A stretch of 64,000 nucleotides of DNA, taken from NCBI RefSeq assembly GCF_008831285.2, contig NC_045149.1:870001-934000 (forward strand), read 5' to 3'. The first letter of the stretch is position 1. Each line of letters starts with the position of its first letter. Below are positions 46,881-58,113 of this stretch, piece by piece. This DNA comes from Nymphaea colorata. Taxonomy: Eukaryota > Streptophyta > Magnoliopsida > Nymphaeales > Nymphaeaceae. The notes under the pieces were generated by a model that worked only from the letters and a program-made list of their open reading frames with translations, was not told the origin of the DNA and did not search any database. The position numbers and the translations under genes were made by a program.

Positions 46881-47155
46881 CTATGTCACCAGTGCGCAGG
46901 TTGTGGGTGCGGGTGCCAGTGCGAGTGTCGGTGCCGGTGCAACGCATCTCAAAAAATTTAGGTGCGGTGCTGCGGCATGGGTATGTATTATTATATATTA
47001 ATTTATTATTATAATATATTAATAATATCAAATTTATTAAAAAAACTAAAAAAAATAAACTCAAATGAATAAGGTGTGGTTTGGTGCGAATCTGGGTCAC
47101 ACCTGCGTCGCGTCGATGTGGGTGCGGCACCAGGATTGCCACGCCCTGGTGATAG
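46881..47155 (+). mobile_element. Small TIR element (CTATGTYACC family), 275 bp
   Basis: It begins CTATGTCACCAGTGCG and ends, read inward from the other side, CTATCACCAGGGCG, so the ends form imperfect terminal inverted repeats. GC-rich subterminal blocks (GGGTGCGGGTGCC) flank an AT-rich core (about 46,985-47,055). It codes for nothing. Core and flanks match, in inverse orientation, the element at 62,239-62,596. No 8-bp flanking duplication is seen here (GTTTGAAT left, AGGAGAAT right), as expected if it sits at a rearranged junction. Confidence 0.75.
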
Positions 47156-47172
47156 AGGAGAATCCAATCTTA

Positions 47173-47493
47173 GCATGTCTTGAACTTGAGCAAAATGTCA
47201 TCTACCTATTCATCCATGAACTTATGCATCTGATCATAAAAATGGTTGGCATAGCTCTCTAGATGTTGCTTTGACATTCTTTAACTTTAATGACATCACT
47301 GTGTGGCAGAAAGTACCCAGATCCTAGTAGAAGCATAAAGGGAGAAGGATTGCAAATGAATATGATTCAGAAGAGAATAAGATATTGAAATATGCTTTTG
47401 AAAAAGTTTCCAATGCAACTGAAAAAGTAACGTCGAATACGAGCAAAGGAAATCAAGTAAATACACTAAGAAAAACATATTTCACAGTTTGAA
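47173..47493. repeat. Local duplication, copy 2 (gypsy RT segment)
   Basis: 321-bp partner of 46,564-46,879, in the same orientation. It carries the same RT motif as SLKLKNVKATS on the minus strand and an extra 11 bp near 47,200. It starts 17 bp right of the small transposon. Confidence 0.9.
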
Positions 47494-50400
47494 GCCATTG
47501 GACTTGAAGGAAGCATAATTTTATCTTACTAATGATGAAAAGACCGGAAATATTTTTTCATTGTTCTTCTTTTTAAGTGAAAGGAGGTCTTACTTAGGAT
47601 GATCAGTGGAGTTGGAATTATCTAAATTGTGAACATTATTTCTTATTTTTTAGTTGTGTGAATTTCTCATCATTAGAGAATTATTATATGCTGCAACAGT
47701 TTTGTTTTTTCAACGTTAGCCAACTTTTTATTTATAGTGAACTGTTGCATGAGATTTTGGATAAGTCAAAGAAATTACTATAATAAAATTCAACTACGTG
47801 ATGAGGCATGATAAGTGATGGAGTTGTTTCCTGTCACGATCATTTGAGATTCAACCATTTGTTGCATGTATTGGTTTGTTTTTTATTAAATTTTATTCAT
47901 ATATAAAATTTGTACATATTTGTTTCATATCTGAGAAGATTGTGCAGATTTAGATTTGAGCGTTGGTTTCATTTCTCTGGTGGATCAAGTATATTATATA
48001 ATTATGTCCGCTCTCAGTTCAATAGGTCAATTACTCGTACACAAGAGTATTGAGTTCACATATAAAGCCTTATGGGGTCCTGGATTGGAAGCTTTTGTAA
48101 GTCGAATGAGTTGGGTAATTGCCTAGTCAGCTACAACACCCAAGCTACGTAAGAAGGCTAAATTGGTTGAAATGTTTGTAATTTTTTTAAGCTACTAGTG
48201 ACCAGGAATGTGTATATGTATATATAGCTTTATTTGTATTTCACATCAATACTTTTGAATTTGAACTTTCTCTAGCATTTTGTTACCTAGAAGAGAAAGT
48301 CTACTTAGTCAGGGTATCGGTTAGTTCAATTCTTCTTATTGAAGATAGTGCCCAAGTCAGCCTACCATCGAACTTCAAAACTGATTGGACCAAGTTCAAC
48401 CATTTCAAACCCAGTGTGGTCGAACTCCTAATTCTATCATTCATTTTAAGGTGGGGCATGAAAAACTGTGGTGGAATCTCCCATCTCCCTAGATTTATTG
48501 TTTGATGACCAACATATGTCTATAGTCACAAGCCAATGGTACCAGGTTCAAAGCTGATTAGGTTATAACTATATTTGAGCCAACCTGTGCCCATTTACAC
48601 TGTCATGTTGAGGACCAAGATATATCTCCAAGACAAGTGATCAGACTTCAAAGATGGTCAAGTCAGCTCTAACAACATTTTGGGACTCATACATGGTTGC
48701 ATAATCCCTAAGATTAGTGAACACACATCATAGTTATCCAAAATCCACTTAGCCTAAGTGGAAACAAGATTACAAAATAATCATGTTAAGAGTTTTTATT
48801 TGAAGTTGCTCTGGCCCTGTATGTGGTGTACCTCATAAATTAATCATGCCTTATCAAATTATGCAAGTTAGTTTCTAATTTTCCTTAGCCTTATATAAGA
48901 GGCCCTATCATTAACAACCAATTCAACATACTGAATTGGCTACATGAATGTTATTTGTTTCACTTTCTTGTATTTTCAAGTATTCAAGCGCCCTTTTGTT
49001 TACTTTTAAATGTAAAGTAATGAGAATATGTAGACTATTAACCACTTGTTGGTGCACTCAATTCTCTATAGCATTTGATGAAATGGTTCGCTTCTGATAC
49101 TGATTGAGGTCTAGATCATTTAATTGATTAAGAAATTACTATCAAATTTGACTAAAAGATACTCATAGCGTTGATTTAATCATGATGAACAACTAAAGAG
49201 AAGATGTAGGGGATGATTTTAAAAACTGAATTATGAAAATTACTTTTCTCATAACTTATTCTTTCCATGGGATTCTATTTGAAAAAATGTTTTTTCTCCA
49301 GGCAAGCAAGCTTCTTATAGATGCATAGATATATGGCTTCGTGAGGGTTGTTATAGGACAGTTTCCATGTTAGACTGCTAAGGGGAACGTATGTTCCACC
49401 CTTCTTCTAGAGGGGTATCTTCATATTTTTATAAAAAATTAGTTTTTCACATTTGTCATTATAAACTGGAGCTGCTTATATGCTGCCCCTCGTATATGAA
49501 TTTTCATGCATCATTCAATAATGACAAAAAATGCCCATAATTAATACCAAAAAAAAAAACTTTTTTGTAGGGACAAGGAAGAAAACTTAAACAGAAGGTT
49601 TAGGAATTCGATAAAGGTAAAACTTGTCAATTCAAATGTACATATCATTATAACCAATATACCCTTTAAGTGATAAAAAAGTACCTTTGTTTTTCTTTTT
49701 TGTCCCTCCCATAGCATTATCTCATTATCTAACATTATCACATACTTATGTTTAGTGTTATCTAATATATCCTTTTGTTGTCTCATTATCAAATAAATTT
49801 TTTGTTATCTCATGCACATGTATATGCAATGTTTGTGCATGAAAGTAAATATGCATATTGGTAATAGGGTTCACATCAGCATACACTCGTTATGTAACAG
49901 GGGGCAGTGTATAGAACTTTGTCTCATTATAGACAACAATTATTTACATACGGATGATGGAAATGTACTTGTTGATTGTAAGACGGAATGAGAGATAAAA
50001 GGAGAAGGAGAAAAGAAAAAAAAAATGTATAATCAAGTTCTATGGGAATTATTGTAAATCAAATTAATTGTCTTCTTTTCTTTCCTTTATAGAGCTTAAA
50101 CAAACTGATTTTGACCATTCCTAGTATTTCCTTTTTTCTATATACACAACTTTTTATTATGGTTTCTTTCATTTACTTTCATTTCCCCCTTCATCATTAA
50201 TCATTTTCTTTCGTTTTCTTTCATTTTCACCAATTAGTGTCATCTCATTTTCCTTTATCTAAACAAGTGTAGGAAACTTGTCTGATTTCAATTTTGAGGG
50301 GGAAAGTAGATGCAAAAAAAAAATGTTATAAGAGAAACCAGTTATATTGCTTTAAGAAGCAATTCAAGTTGAAAATGGCCCCAAAGGGTAGGGCCAGGGT

Positions 50401-50577
50401 CTGGTAGGCAGCTGGTCATTTGTTCAAGCAGCATGGATGTCAACCACCTTGTGTGCTAATGAGATGAAACTACTAGCTCAAGCCCAGACCAAGAAAACAG
50501 TATACATGCAGAGCAGTGAGAAGCCTATAGTAACATAAATATTCCAAGCATAATGTAAATGAAGTATAACTGGTAAT
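47494..50577. other. AT-rich intergenic stretch
   Basis: No gene is supported. A TATA-like TTATATAAGAGG near 48,892 and long non-coding flanks around 48,000-49,000 could be part of an LTR, but no ends or partner were found. The frame 49,541-49,792 (minus) is AT-driven. Confidence 0.4.
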
Positions 50578-50670
50578 CTATGTAACCTGGCTGCGGCAAA
50601 AGACCCACCGCAACACGTGTCCACATGAGTCAATATGGATGTGGGTGCGGGTGCAAGCCTTAACACAGTC
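50578..50670 (+). mobile_element. Fragment of a CTATGTYACC-family element
   Basis: CTATGTAACCTGGCTGCGG begins here, followed by ACACGTGTCC and GTGGGTGCGGGTGC, the same subterminal words as in the element at 46,881. The AT-rich core and the second inverted end are not found, so this looks like a truncated copy. The right boundary is approximate. Confidence 0.5.
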
Positions 50671-51660
50671 TGGACATGGTCCAAGCTGTATTCGGTCAAT
50701 GCACTCGAGGCCGTATGCAGCCAAAAATAGACTAACCAGAAATGGACTTAGTCAAAGTTGAATGGATCCATTTTTGTCCAAAAATTAAGGTTTTATTTTT
50801 TTCAAGGTAAACTGTGTGCCTGAAAATATGAAACATCATTCTTTGCATGGTTTACCACTAGCGACAGCATGGAATGGGCAGGTTGTGGGAGTAAAATTTG
50901 GTTTTTTGTATTGGTTGGACACTCAAATTTGGGGTTCAGTGATGTTTATTGGAATTTGTTGGTTTCCAACTGCTGCGGTATAGGTATAGTATACAACCAC
51001 TGTCCCTAGGCCAAGTAGTTTATCTATTCGTTGGGATGATGACTACAGAAAGAATGAAGGAGTATCTACTTCAGATTGTCTATCAATTTGCGGGTGATGA
51101 CCAAAGCTAAAGTGGAGTTTGTGTCCAACATTTTAAAGTATTCATGACATAAACTACTTGAGAAGCATGAGTTTGTCGCCAGGGGCAGAGCTATAAAATT
51201 CTGGCTAAAGGGCTCTAGGTAAAAAATTTCAAATTTTTAAGAAGCACTAATACGTAAATGAGAAAAATTGTTGAGAAATATTTCTGTGGGGGCACTTGCA
51301 CGCATGTGTCCCACAGCTCACTTGAGCTTAGGTTGAAAACATTATTTATTGTGCCTTTCTGCCTTTGTATAGAGTATTTCAAAGGTTAAGCTGAAAGAAA
51401 AATTAATTTTTTTTACCTTCTCGCTTCAAGATCATTATAACCAATCTATCACAATGAACATAAGAATATATGAAATTAGGTGTTTTCGAGAAATTCGTAT
51501 CATGCTAGGTGCGCGTCCGGATTCACAAGTCTATCCATGCGAGATAGGAACGGATCCAAATTTCAGAGAATGAAACAGCTGTATCGGTCGTCTGGTTGGT
51601 TTGCGGTGGGGCCAAAAATGGCGCCTCCCATTTTAATCAGAGATTATAACTTCAGCCCCC
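50671..51660. other. Upstream intergenic region of the ARID gene
   Basis: No genes are recognised. The region ends in the presumed promoter of the ARID gene. The open frame at 51,480-51,695 is short and unsupported. Confidence 0.4.
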
Positions 51661-52031
51661 ATCGTTACATACGCCTTCCCTTTTCTCATTTATAAGGAAT
51701 GAGGACACAGTCCCGATTTGAACGACCCTCTCTCTCGCTCCCAATTTGAACGACTCTCTCTCTCGCCCTCTCTTTTCTCTCTCCCCGAGGGAGGGAGCGA
51801 AAGCGCGGGACGGGCCATGGGGACGAAATTGAAGGGTTTAGGAAATCGAAGTGCGGCGCTTCTCCCTCAACTTTCGCTCTAGTCTCTTCCTCTCCCTCAC
51901 CTTCTCCCTTCACCGCCAGGTGCGCGGCCGTGAGGCAACGGCTATCTTTGCCTCTGTTCCTTCATCTCCCTCCCTGAGTTTTGAATTCTCAAACCCTACG
52001 ACCGATTTCAAGACTCCCCATCTGGTTTCCC
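51661..52031 (+). promoter_or_regulatory. Promoter/5' UTR of the ARID gene
   Basis: A TATA-like CATTTATAAGG lies at about 51,687-51,697, followed by dense CTCTCTCTC pyrimidine tracts (51,728-51,782), the usual pattern of a plant core promoter and leader. The transcription start is inferred to fall in or near the pyrimidine tracts. The leader contains one clear upstream ATG (see 51,817). An intron in the 5' UTR cannot be excluded. Confidence 0.55.
51817..51882 (+). CDS. Upstream open reading frame, 21 codons
   Basis: ATG in good context (GGGCCATGGGG) opens a short frame, MGTKLKGLGNRSAALLPQLS plus Leu, ending at TAG 51,880-51,882, about 150 bp before the main start. If the transcript begins upstream of 51,817, scanning ribosomes would meet this ATG first, so it could lower translation of the main frame. 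It shows no sign of encoding a conserved peptide that I can recognise. Confidence 0.4.
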   Translation: MGTKLKGLGNRSAALLPQLSL

Positions 52032-55000
52032 ATGGCGGGATGGTCTTCCTGCGCGTACCAGTCCCTCAACAACCTACGCGTCAGCGGCTTTCGGTCCAAG
52101 GAGAGCTCGGAATTCATGGACCAACTGCGGTCCGTGTTCGATGAGGTGCTTGTTTCTTCGCTGAAAGAAGTCCCAGGTCACGACTCGCGGCCTCTGCCCG
52201 CCATCCTTGGCGATGGAAGATCGGTGGACTTGTTCAAGTTGTACTTCACGGTGAAAGAGCGAGGGGGATACGACTCGATCCCGAATAATGGCTCGTGGGC
52301 ATCGATCGCGCAGGAATTGGGCTTCGAATCGCGATTTGGGGCGCCTTTGAAGTTGGTATACTTGAAGTACCTAAGTGGTTTGGATCGGTGGTTCAGGAAA
52401 TTGGGCAGCGATAATGCGGCTGATTGCACCGGAGGGGGGCCGGAATTGGCGTCTGTCGGTTCGGGAAAAGGTGGGTTGGAGGTCTGTATCGATCTTGCTG
52501 ATGAAGAAAGTGGATTGGATTGTGAAACGGGTGACCAGAAGAAGGAAAGTCCACCCGTTATCTATGTTGCTAGCGACGATGGCGAGGGCGACGGGGATTG
52601 CCAAACGAGCCCATCGAGCGAGCAGGTTTCATTGCACAAGAGGAAGCAGGAATCTTTGGTGGGCATGCTGAATTGGTTGAAGGTGGTTGCCTTGAGCCCA
52701 TGTGATCCAGACAAAGGGAGGATAGTGGAAGGGTCCGGCAAGAAAGACGATCGAGTGGAGGAGTGTTGTACTCGCGTTCTTGTAGCTCGAAAAGTTATGT
52801 TCCGCAGAAGAAATGATGATTTTACGCGTGGTGGTCCTTGTGTGCAGGTGATTATTCGTTTATTTATTTATTTTTCCACTTTGTGTTTGCTCCACCATGG
52901 TTATGGGAAGCTCCTATTTGAGATAGGTCGTTTGCTTTTGATCATGCTTTAAAAGCGGGAAGTTCAATACATTTCACGAACAGAAAGAAGTTAAGGAAGC
53001 GTGTTTCATTGTCAATCGCAACCATTGCTTTCCTCCCTCTTCTCAACTGATGCTTACTTGCTTCTTAGCAATTCTCATGACGCCCTCCCGTCATTTTATC
53101 TGTTCCTTTCCGTGTCTTTTGTACTATATTACTTTGCTGTAGTAAGTGTGGCACTCGCGTCCTTGCAGATGCCATCTTGCTTCCTACTTATTTGGATATC
53201 ATGTTTTATTTGTTCTCGAATTTGATTTATGCTACGCTTCTAAATGTTTTGCCCGCTTTCTTTCAATGGCCTAAGGAACAAGTTAACTTTGTGCTTCTTC
53301 ATGTCTTTTGACACCCATTTCAATTATTCTACTTCACATATCCATTTGGTGTCCTGTTAATTGGGTTTTCGACATTGTGGTCACACCCCAATTTTTATGC
53401 TGATTTGGTTGTTTCAAATTTTAATAAATATTAGTTTTGCTTCACTCTCACTGGGCGCTTATGATCTAGCAACTGCGTGTTTCCAATTAGATGTTATATC
53501 TTGTTTCTCTTCTTGTCTTTACATTTTAAATGGACTAAAAAGCTAATGCGTGAGTCTTGCCCAACCTAATCCTTTTGGACCCTTATTCCACCACAAACAC
53601 CATTAGGTGTCCATATAGAAAACGTATGACATCCCCAAGTTGGGTGGATACGAGCATGTGCATGTTTCTCAGAGAGGGAGGGTAATATCCCAAAGTGAAA
53701 CGGCTGGTGCTTTCAGCATCATATTGATGGTTTTTAGCATCGGATTGATTAGTCGAACAAGCACATCTCACCTTTGGCTTTATAAGTTTGGCGGGTCTAT
53801 TTAATTGCAAAAAACTAAGAAGTAGTATGGTTGTAAATTTTAAAAAGCACACATTGTTTAAGTACAAGTCTACAAGAGGAACCTGAGGCCTTCTCTATTT
53901 TCCTTTGTGTAATGTTTGTGTGGCAGTGTGAGTCGGTGAAACCCTGTAGCTTCATCCGTCCTTTCATTTGCATTGGTGGAATTCTGGTAACTGTATCAGA
54001 TGAGCATCATCAACCTGCACATTCAATGTACTTTTTTATTGATTTCATAAATCCATCCTTCTCCTCTTTCCAACAATTTCTCCAGCAATTTCCAGTGCCT
54101 CTTTATCTCATGTTCCAATGTCACTTCCTCTCTCCCTCCCTCCCCCCTTTCTCTCATGTCCCTTTATATATTTACTACTTTTCTCTTTCATATTTATGGC
54201 TCTCCCTCTCTCATATTTCAGGCTTCCTTTTTGCTTTCCCCTTATCCAGTGTATGTCTCTCTCCCTCTCCCCCTCATTCATATTTACGATGCCTCTCTCT
54301 CTTATTTTTTGGCATCCCTCCCTTTCACTTTCTTTGATTTAAGTCTATAGAGTAACAAAAATAGGTAACAGAAATGAAATATTGCCTAGATACTTAATTA
54401 TATCTGGGGTTTCTATAAAAGGAAAATTCACAATGCTCGGCCTGAGAGACCGAGTTGACCTGGCGAAGTCATGAGTTGTAAATGGAGGAGTCGAGTACTG
54501 AGTCACTGGGTTTTAAAGCATTTCTTGCAAGCCTTGCTTCTTGGGGTGGTAACCTTATCAAGGTTGCCTCATATTAAGGGAATTTTTCATATGCTTACAT
54601 ATTTTCAGCTAATAAAACCTTCTTAACATGCATTTATATATTATCTAAAAGACCAAAACGAAAAATAAATCTAAGTCAAGAGGCCAATGCTTTAAAAATT
54701 GAAATAAATAGATAGCCACATCTAAAGTTAAAACTAATTAGATTTAACTTTTCATTTGCAATCTGCAAATTTAATAAATCAACAATAATTATAAATGCAT
54801 ATACATATATATAATTTTCTAAAAAGAGTCGTCACCCTTTCAAATTTTGAACTAAAGTAGCATTCCTATAAGCCTTTATTTACAGTCTCAGAACTGAGAA
54901 AAAAATTTGACAAATAAAACTAAGAAACAACCATATATATATATATATTATATATATTTATATATATGTATATAGGAAAATTGAATGGTGGCTCTGGCAT

Positions 55001-55187
55001 TTTAGGGCCATCTGATTCATCACGATGAACCATTAAGAGAAAAACAATGAGGAAAGGGTGATGGGCATTTTCGTCATCTAGTATCAGTTCCTACCTTTTT
55101 GTCCATGTTTTCCTTTCAACCATCCATCCGTATTAAATGGATGGCCTTGGTTAGATGGTTGGGTGACTCTAAATTACTAGTTACCAT

Positions 55188-55255
<68 letters not shown>

Positions 55256-56958
55256 TTTTATATAATTCTACACTCCCGCACCCTAGTTTTTTGGGTTGGC
55301 GCACTGGCATCTGCACCCCACCTCCATGCATAGTGGACTTGACGTAGAATGTTCATCCAAGCACCTTCACATTTCACAATAAGATGCTAGAGAAAAGATC
55401 TCTCATTCTTTTCTCCACAGGGTCCTAACTTTACTGCCTTTCAACTTTTCATGTAAAGTTCACTAACATAAAACTTGGTGTACGTTCATCCTTTGAGGTG
55501 TTATGTTTCTCTTTCTTGGTTATCTGGATAAACTTATCCATAAAACAAAAAGGGTTTCCTGATGTTATGGACTAAGATACTTCAGAAACACTTCCCTGTT
55601 TCAAAAAAGCTTTCCCTTTTTTTCCCCCTTAGCTGCCAGTTTCTTTCTTTCTTTCTCAATTCTTGCATGAGTTTTTCATGATGAAGTGTTAGACAGAGAT
55701 GCATGGTGCAAGACGGAGAAAGGCATTGATCTCTTCAAGGCTTGTGCAGCTGTATAGCTGACCATTCAGATCAAAATGGGAAAACCAAAATCGGGCTTCC
55801 TGACATAGTATTTATTTGTTCGCTACTTCCTATTTCACTACTTACTATTGGATGCGTCAATGATGTCAATTTGTTAGACGTTGATATTTTATTTTTGGGC
55901 TGTGGTTGTCATAACAGGAATCAGCATGATTCCATATGTTCTTCTTATATCATACTTCGTTGCATTTAGCTTCTTGGCAGCATGAAGTCATTATGCAGTC
56001 CTTTTTCTCACCTCTGTTAGTCTCTTTCTTGGTGTCCAAAACTGTTTCTTTTTTTTTTTCCCAGAAAAAGCAAAGAATACATCCATCCATCTATGAAGAT
56101 AATAGTGACAGTTTGAACCATGCTCCAGAAAAAGTAAGAAGCAGCCAACGGCTTGTCTTCCTTAAAAGTCGGTCTCCTCGAACTTGTTCCATTTCAACTC
56201 TGATGGCTAAGCCCGACTCAGTTAAGCCTTCTTCTCATGCACGTTCTCCAGAAAGTTGTGATGGTCCTCCTTCTAAAGAATTGCCAAGATCGCGGGTCCC
56301 AATTGGCTCAGATTTTCAAGCCTCTGTTCCAGAGTGGAGTGGTGTCGCATCTGATACTTCTGTGGATTCAAAATGGCTTGGAACTCAAACGTGGCCTTAT
56401 CCAGGAGCCTGTTGTTCACCAGTAACTGAGGATGAGATTGGGAAAGGTAGGCCAGAATGCTGCACCTGCATTTCTCCTGGTTCAATAGGATGTGTTAAAC
56501 GTCACATATCTGATGCAAGGCTCAGACTGAGATATGAACTTGGCTCTGCATTCTATGCCTGGAAGTTTAATGAAATGGGTGAAGATGTTGCCATTTCTTG
56601 GTCGCTAAACGATGAGCAGATATTCAAAACAATTGTGAGATTAAATCCCCTATCGCTGGAGAAAAATTTCTGGAAAGAAGCATATCTATGCTTTCCTTCC
56701 CGTAGCAAACAGAGTTTAGTTAGCTACTATTTCAATGTATTTGTCCTCAGACGCCGAAGTTTCCAGAGCAGGGTGACCCCCGATAATGTAGATAGTGATG
56801 ATGATGAATATGAGTTTGGTATGATATCTGATACTTTAGCTCCAATAAGTGCTGCCACGTCATCCTTTAAAGCCAGAGTCTGCGTTCAGAATATGCAGTG
56901 TGACGATTTTGAGATGCCAGATGTGGATGAGCAGTTTAAATTGCACCGCGTCAACTAA
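52032..56958 (+). CDS. ARID/BRIGHT and ELM2 domain protein, two exons
   Basis: The coding sequence is join(52,032-52,847, 56,065-56,958), 569 residues. The start is the first in-frame ATG (MAGWS, in TTTCCCATGGCG context); family members commonly begin MAGWS. Residues about 36-124 form an ARID DNA-binding domain (GRSVDLFKLYFTVKERGGYD, SWASIAQELGF, LKLVYLKYLSGLDRWF). Residues 213-226 (LNWLKVVALSPCDP) are a block conserved in this plant family. In exon 2, residues about 348-382 match the ELM2 motif (RVPIGSDFQASVPEW, then WLGTQTWP). Residues about 451-505 are SANT/Myb-like (FKTIVRLNP ... FWKEAYLCFPSRSKQSLVSY). Length and order agree with plant ARID1/ARID2-type proteins, nuclear regulators thought to act with chromatin-modifying complexes. 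Splice sites CAG|GTGATT and TTTTCCCAG|AAAAAG both lie between codons. The frame is intact, with no sign of decay. It is the only gene in the window I regard as functional. The precise function of this copy is inferred. Confidence 0.93.
54932..54975. repeat. AT microsatellite in the intron
   Basis: Imperfect (AT)n broken by ATTATATATATTTA. Likely polymorphic in length. Confidence 0.85.
55188..55250. repeat. Compound (CT)n(AT)n microsatellite in the intron
   Basis: About 36 bp of CT repeats (one TTCT break at 55,200) run directly into about 26 bp of AT repeats. Several short frames seem open across it because of the two-base period. Confidence 0.9.
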
Positions 56959-57500
56959 CCAGAATCTACTTTTTCCTCTTTTTTGATTGAATACAAGTAA
57001 ATGGCTGTTAAGCTTTTGGATATGCCTATGAAAGGAATCCAACCCTTGAGCTCATGAAGTTCAAGGAACAATCTGCCCCTGTTAGGGGTTTCATGAGCTT
57101 GTACCTCAGAAGTGGGAAATGAAGTTTTGTTGTTCCACGCAAGGCTGATTCATGTGCAGAATTTTCTGTTTGGGGCAACAAAAATCCAGATTTTTGTGGC
57201 TACTTCAGGCATATGTATGTGTTGTATAACTCATGTGAATTTCATCGATAAGAGGACGCAGCTCATCAGGATGAGACGGTTGAGTTTTGATGCAAGGTGC
57301 TCTTGACATCAAAGCAGGTGGTTGTGTTTAGAGCTAGACTTGTTTTTTTTATGTTGATTTCTTCTCACAAGTAGAAAAATGATTTTGGAATCAAAAGATG
57401 TGAGGAATTTGGTTGACTACATGTGAGAAAACTGTATTGTAATGATGCTTTGTTTCTTGACTGAGATTTATGGCTTCTGCTGCACAAAACTGCGGCGGAA
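56959..57500 (+). other. 3' UTR and downstream region of the ARID gene
   Basis: This follows the stop TAA (56,956-56,958). It contains AT-rich and TTGTAATGAT-type words near 57,430 that would suit plant polyadenylation, but no decisive signal, so the transcript end is uncertain. The 64-codon frame at 57,112-57,306 is not supported as a gene. Confidence 0.4.
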
Positions 57501-58100
57501 ACTGTTTCACAAAATTCTTGCCCGAGAACACTGCTTTCTTCAATATCATCTCAATTATCTAGGTAATAATGCTTCTATATGCATATGTTAACAAAGGGAG
57601 GTTATTGAAGATCAGATCTTTGCACGATTCCATCAGCTGTTTTTCAGATTCAGCAGGTTTGGTGGACATGATCTGCTGGACGCCAATAGTCATACAGGTA
57701 CAAAAATTGGTACTTCTAAAGAGACGATGGTACAGCTTTTCATGAGGTTGATTGTGTCAGCACAAGTTTCCTCCAATAATATCACATAGTTTTCTATATG
57801 GAGACGATAAAGTCAAACGTTTCAAGAGTAAGATATTAAAGATTATTCAAAATTAATATTGGGTATTGCATGGTTAGTTTGGCCAAATTACTTTTCATGA
57901 TTAGAAAACAAGTCGAACATTCAAGGGAAAAAATTCCTGAAAAATAACATATATCATTGAACTCTTCTAGAAATGGCCCGCTGGAGGATATACGACCCAC
58001 CTTTCATTAAGAGAAAAATGAAAGAGAAAAAAGAAGAATGAACAAATCAAAGAAGCCAAACGCAACCCCAGACCAACAGGCATGCTAGGGGTGAAGCAAA
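57501..58100. other. Short intergenic stretch
   Basis: No gene or repeat recognised; plain AT-rich sequence between the ARID gene and the LINE fragment. Confidence 0.5.
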
Positions 58101-58113
58101 ACAAAAGTGACCT

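Larger units (their letters stand above)
44150..47290 (-). mobile_element. Decayed Tat-type Ty3/gypsy, RT to integrase
   Basis: Reading leftward on the minus strand: RT (VMSFELKNTEATY near 46,690; LRVNPQKCMFGVESG near 46,500), RNase H (LKYILEQPFLIGRMAKWQV and YISQKSMKGQLLADRLAVFP, 45,974-45,744), then a second RNase H-like segment (KFANGLASLGSIIVV, near 45,480). Integrase follows: a zinc-binding part with RAGYYWPTM (near 45,080), then the core with PINPPTSDRYKYFFPVTKYF (near 44,930) and KWVKAITL, ending with a chromodomain-free tail (NWDGPYV, GNLYRLTDANR, near 44,310). The extra RNase H between RNase H and integrase is a feature of the Tat lineage. Stops and shifts are frequent and no LTRs were found. 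Part of the RT is duplicated across a small transposon (46,881-47,155). Confidence 0.88.
52848..56064 (+). other. 3.2-kb intron of the ARID gene
   Basis: The intron runs from GTGATTATTC to a polypyrimidine tract of about 15 T residues and CCCAG. It is phase 0. It holds CT-rich stretches (about 54,120-54,340) and AT and CT/AT microsatellites (54,932-54,975 and 55,188-55,250). Open frames inside it (53,912-54,337 and others) are low-complexity CT-rich sequence, not exons. The exon junction VQ|KKQRIHPSIYED agrees with the family's continuous sequence, so no exon is missing between the two. Confidence 0.85.

Noticed and set aside
24150-47290. One large Tat gypsy element broken by nested insertions (gag at 24-26.6 kb, RT to integrase at 44-47 kb)
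   Set aside because: Both parts are on the minus strand, so gag should lie to the right of RT. Here it lies to the left, so they are separate elements.
47494-49100. A further LTR element around the TATA-like sequence at 48,892
   Set aside because: The texture is LTR-like, but I found no TG/CA ends, no partner copy and no coding remnants, so it is noted only in the interval description.
51981-52031. An upstream start for the ARID protein
   Set aside because: The frame is open, but the codon at 51,981 is TTG, not ATG. The first in-frame ATG at 52,032 is in good context and matches the family's usual MAGWS start.
53912-54350. Extra exons inside the ARID intron
   Set aside because: The open frames here are CT-rich and overlapping. 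The two flanking exons join in phase with the family's known continuous sequence, leaving no room for another exon.
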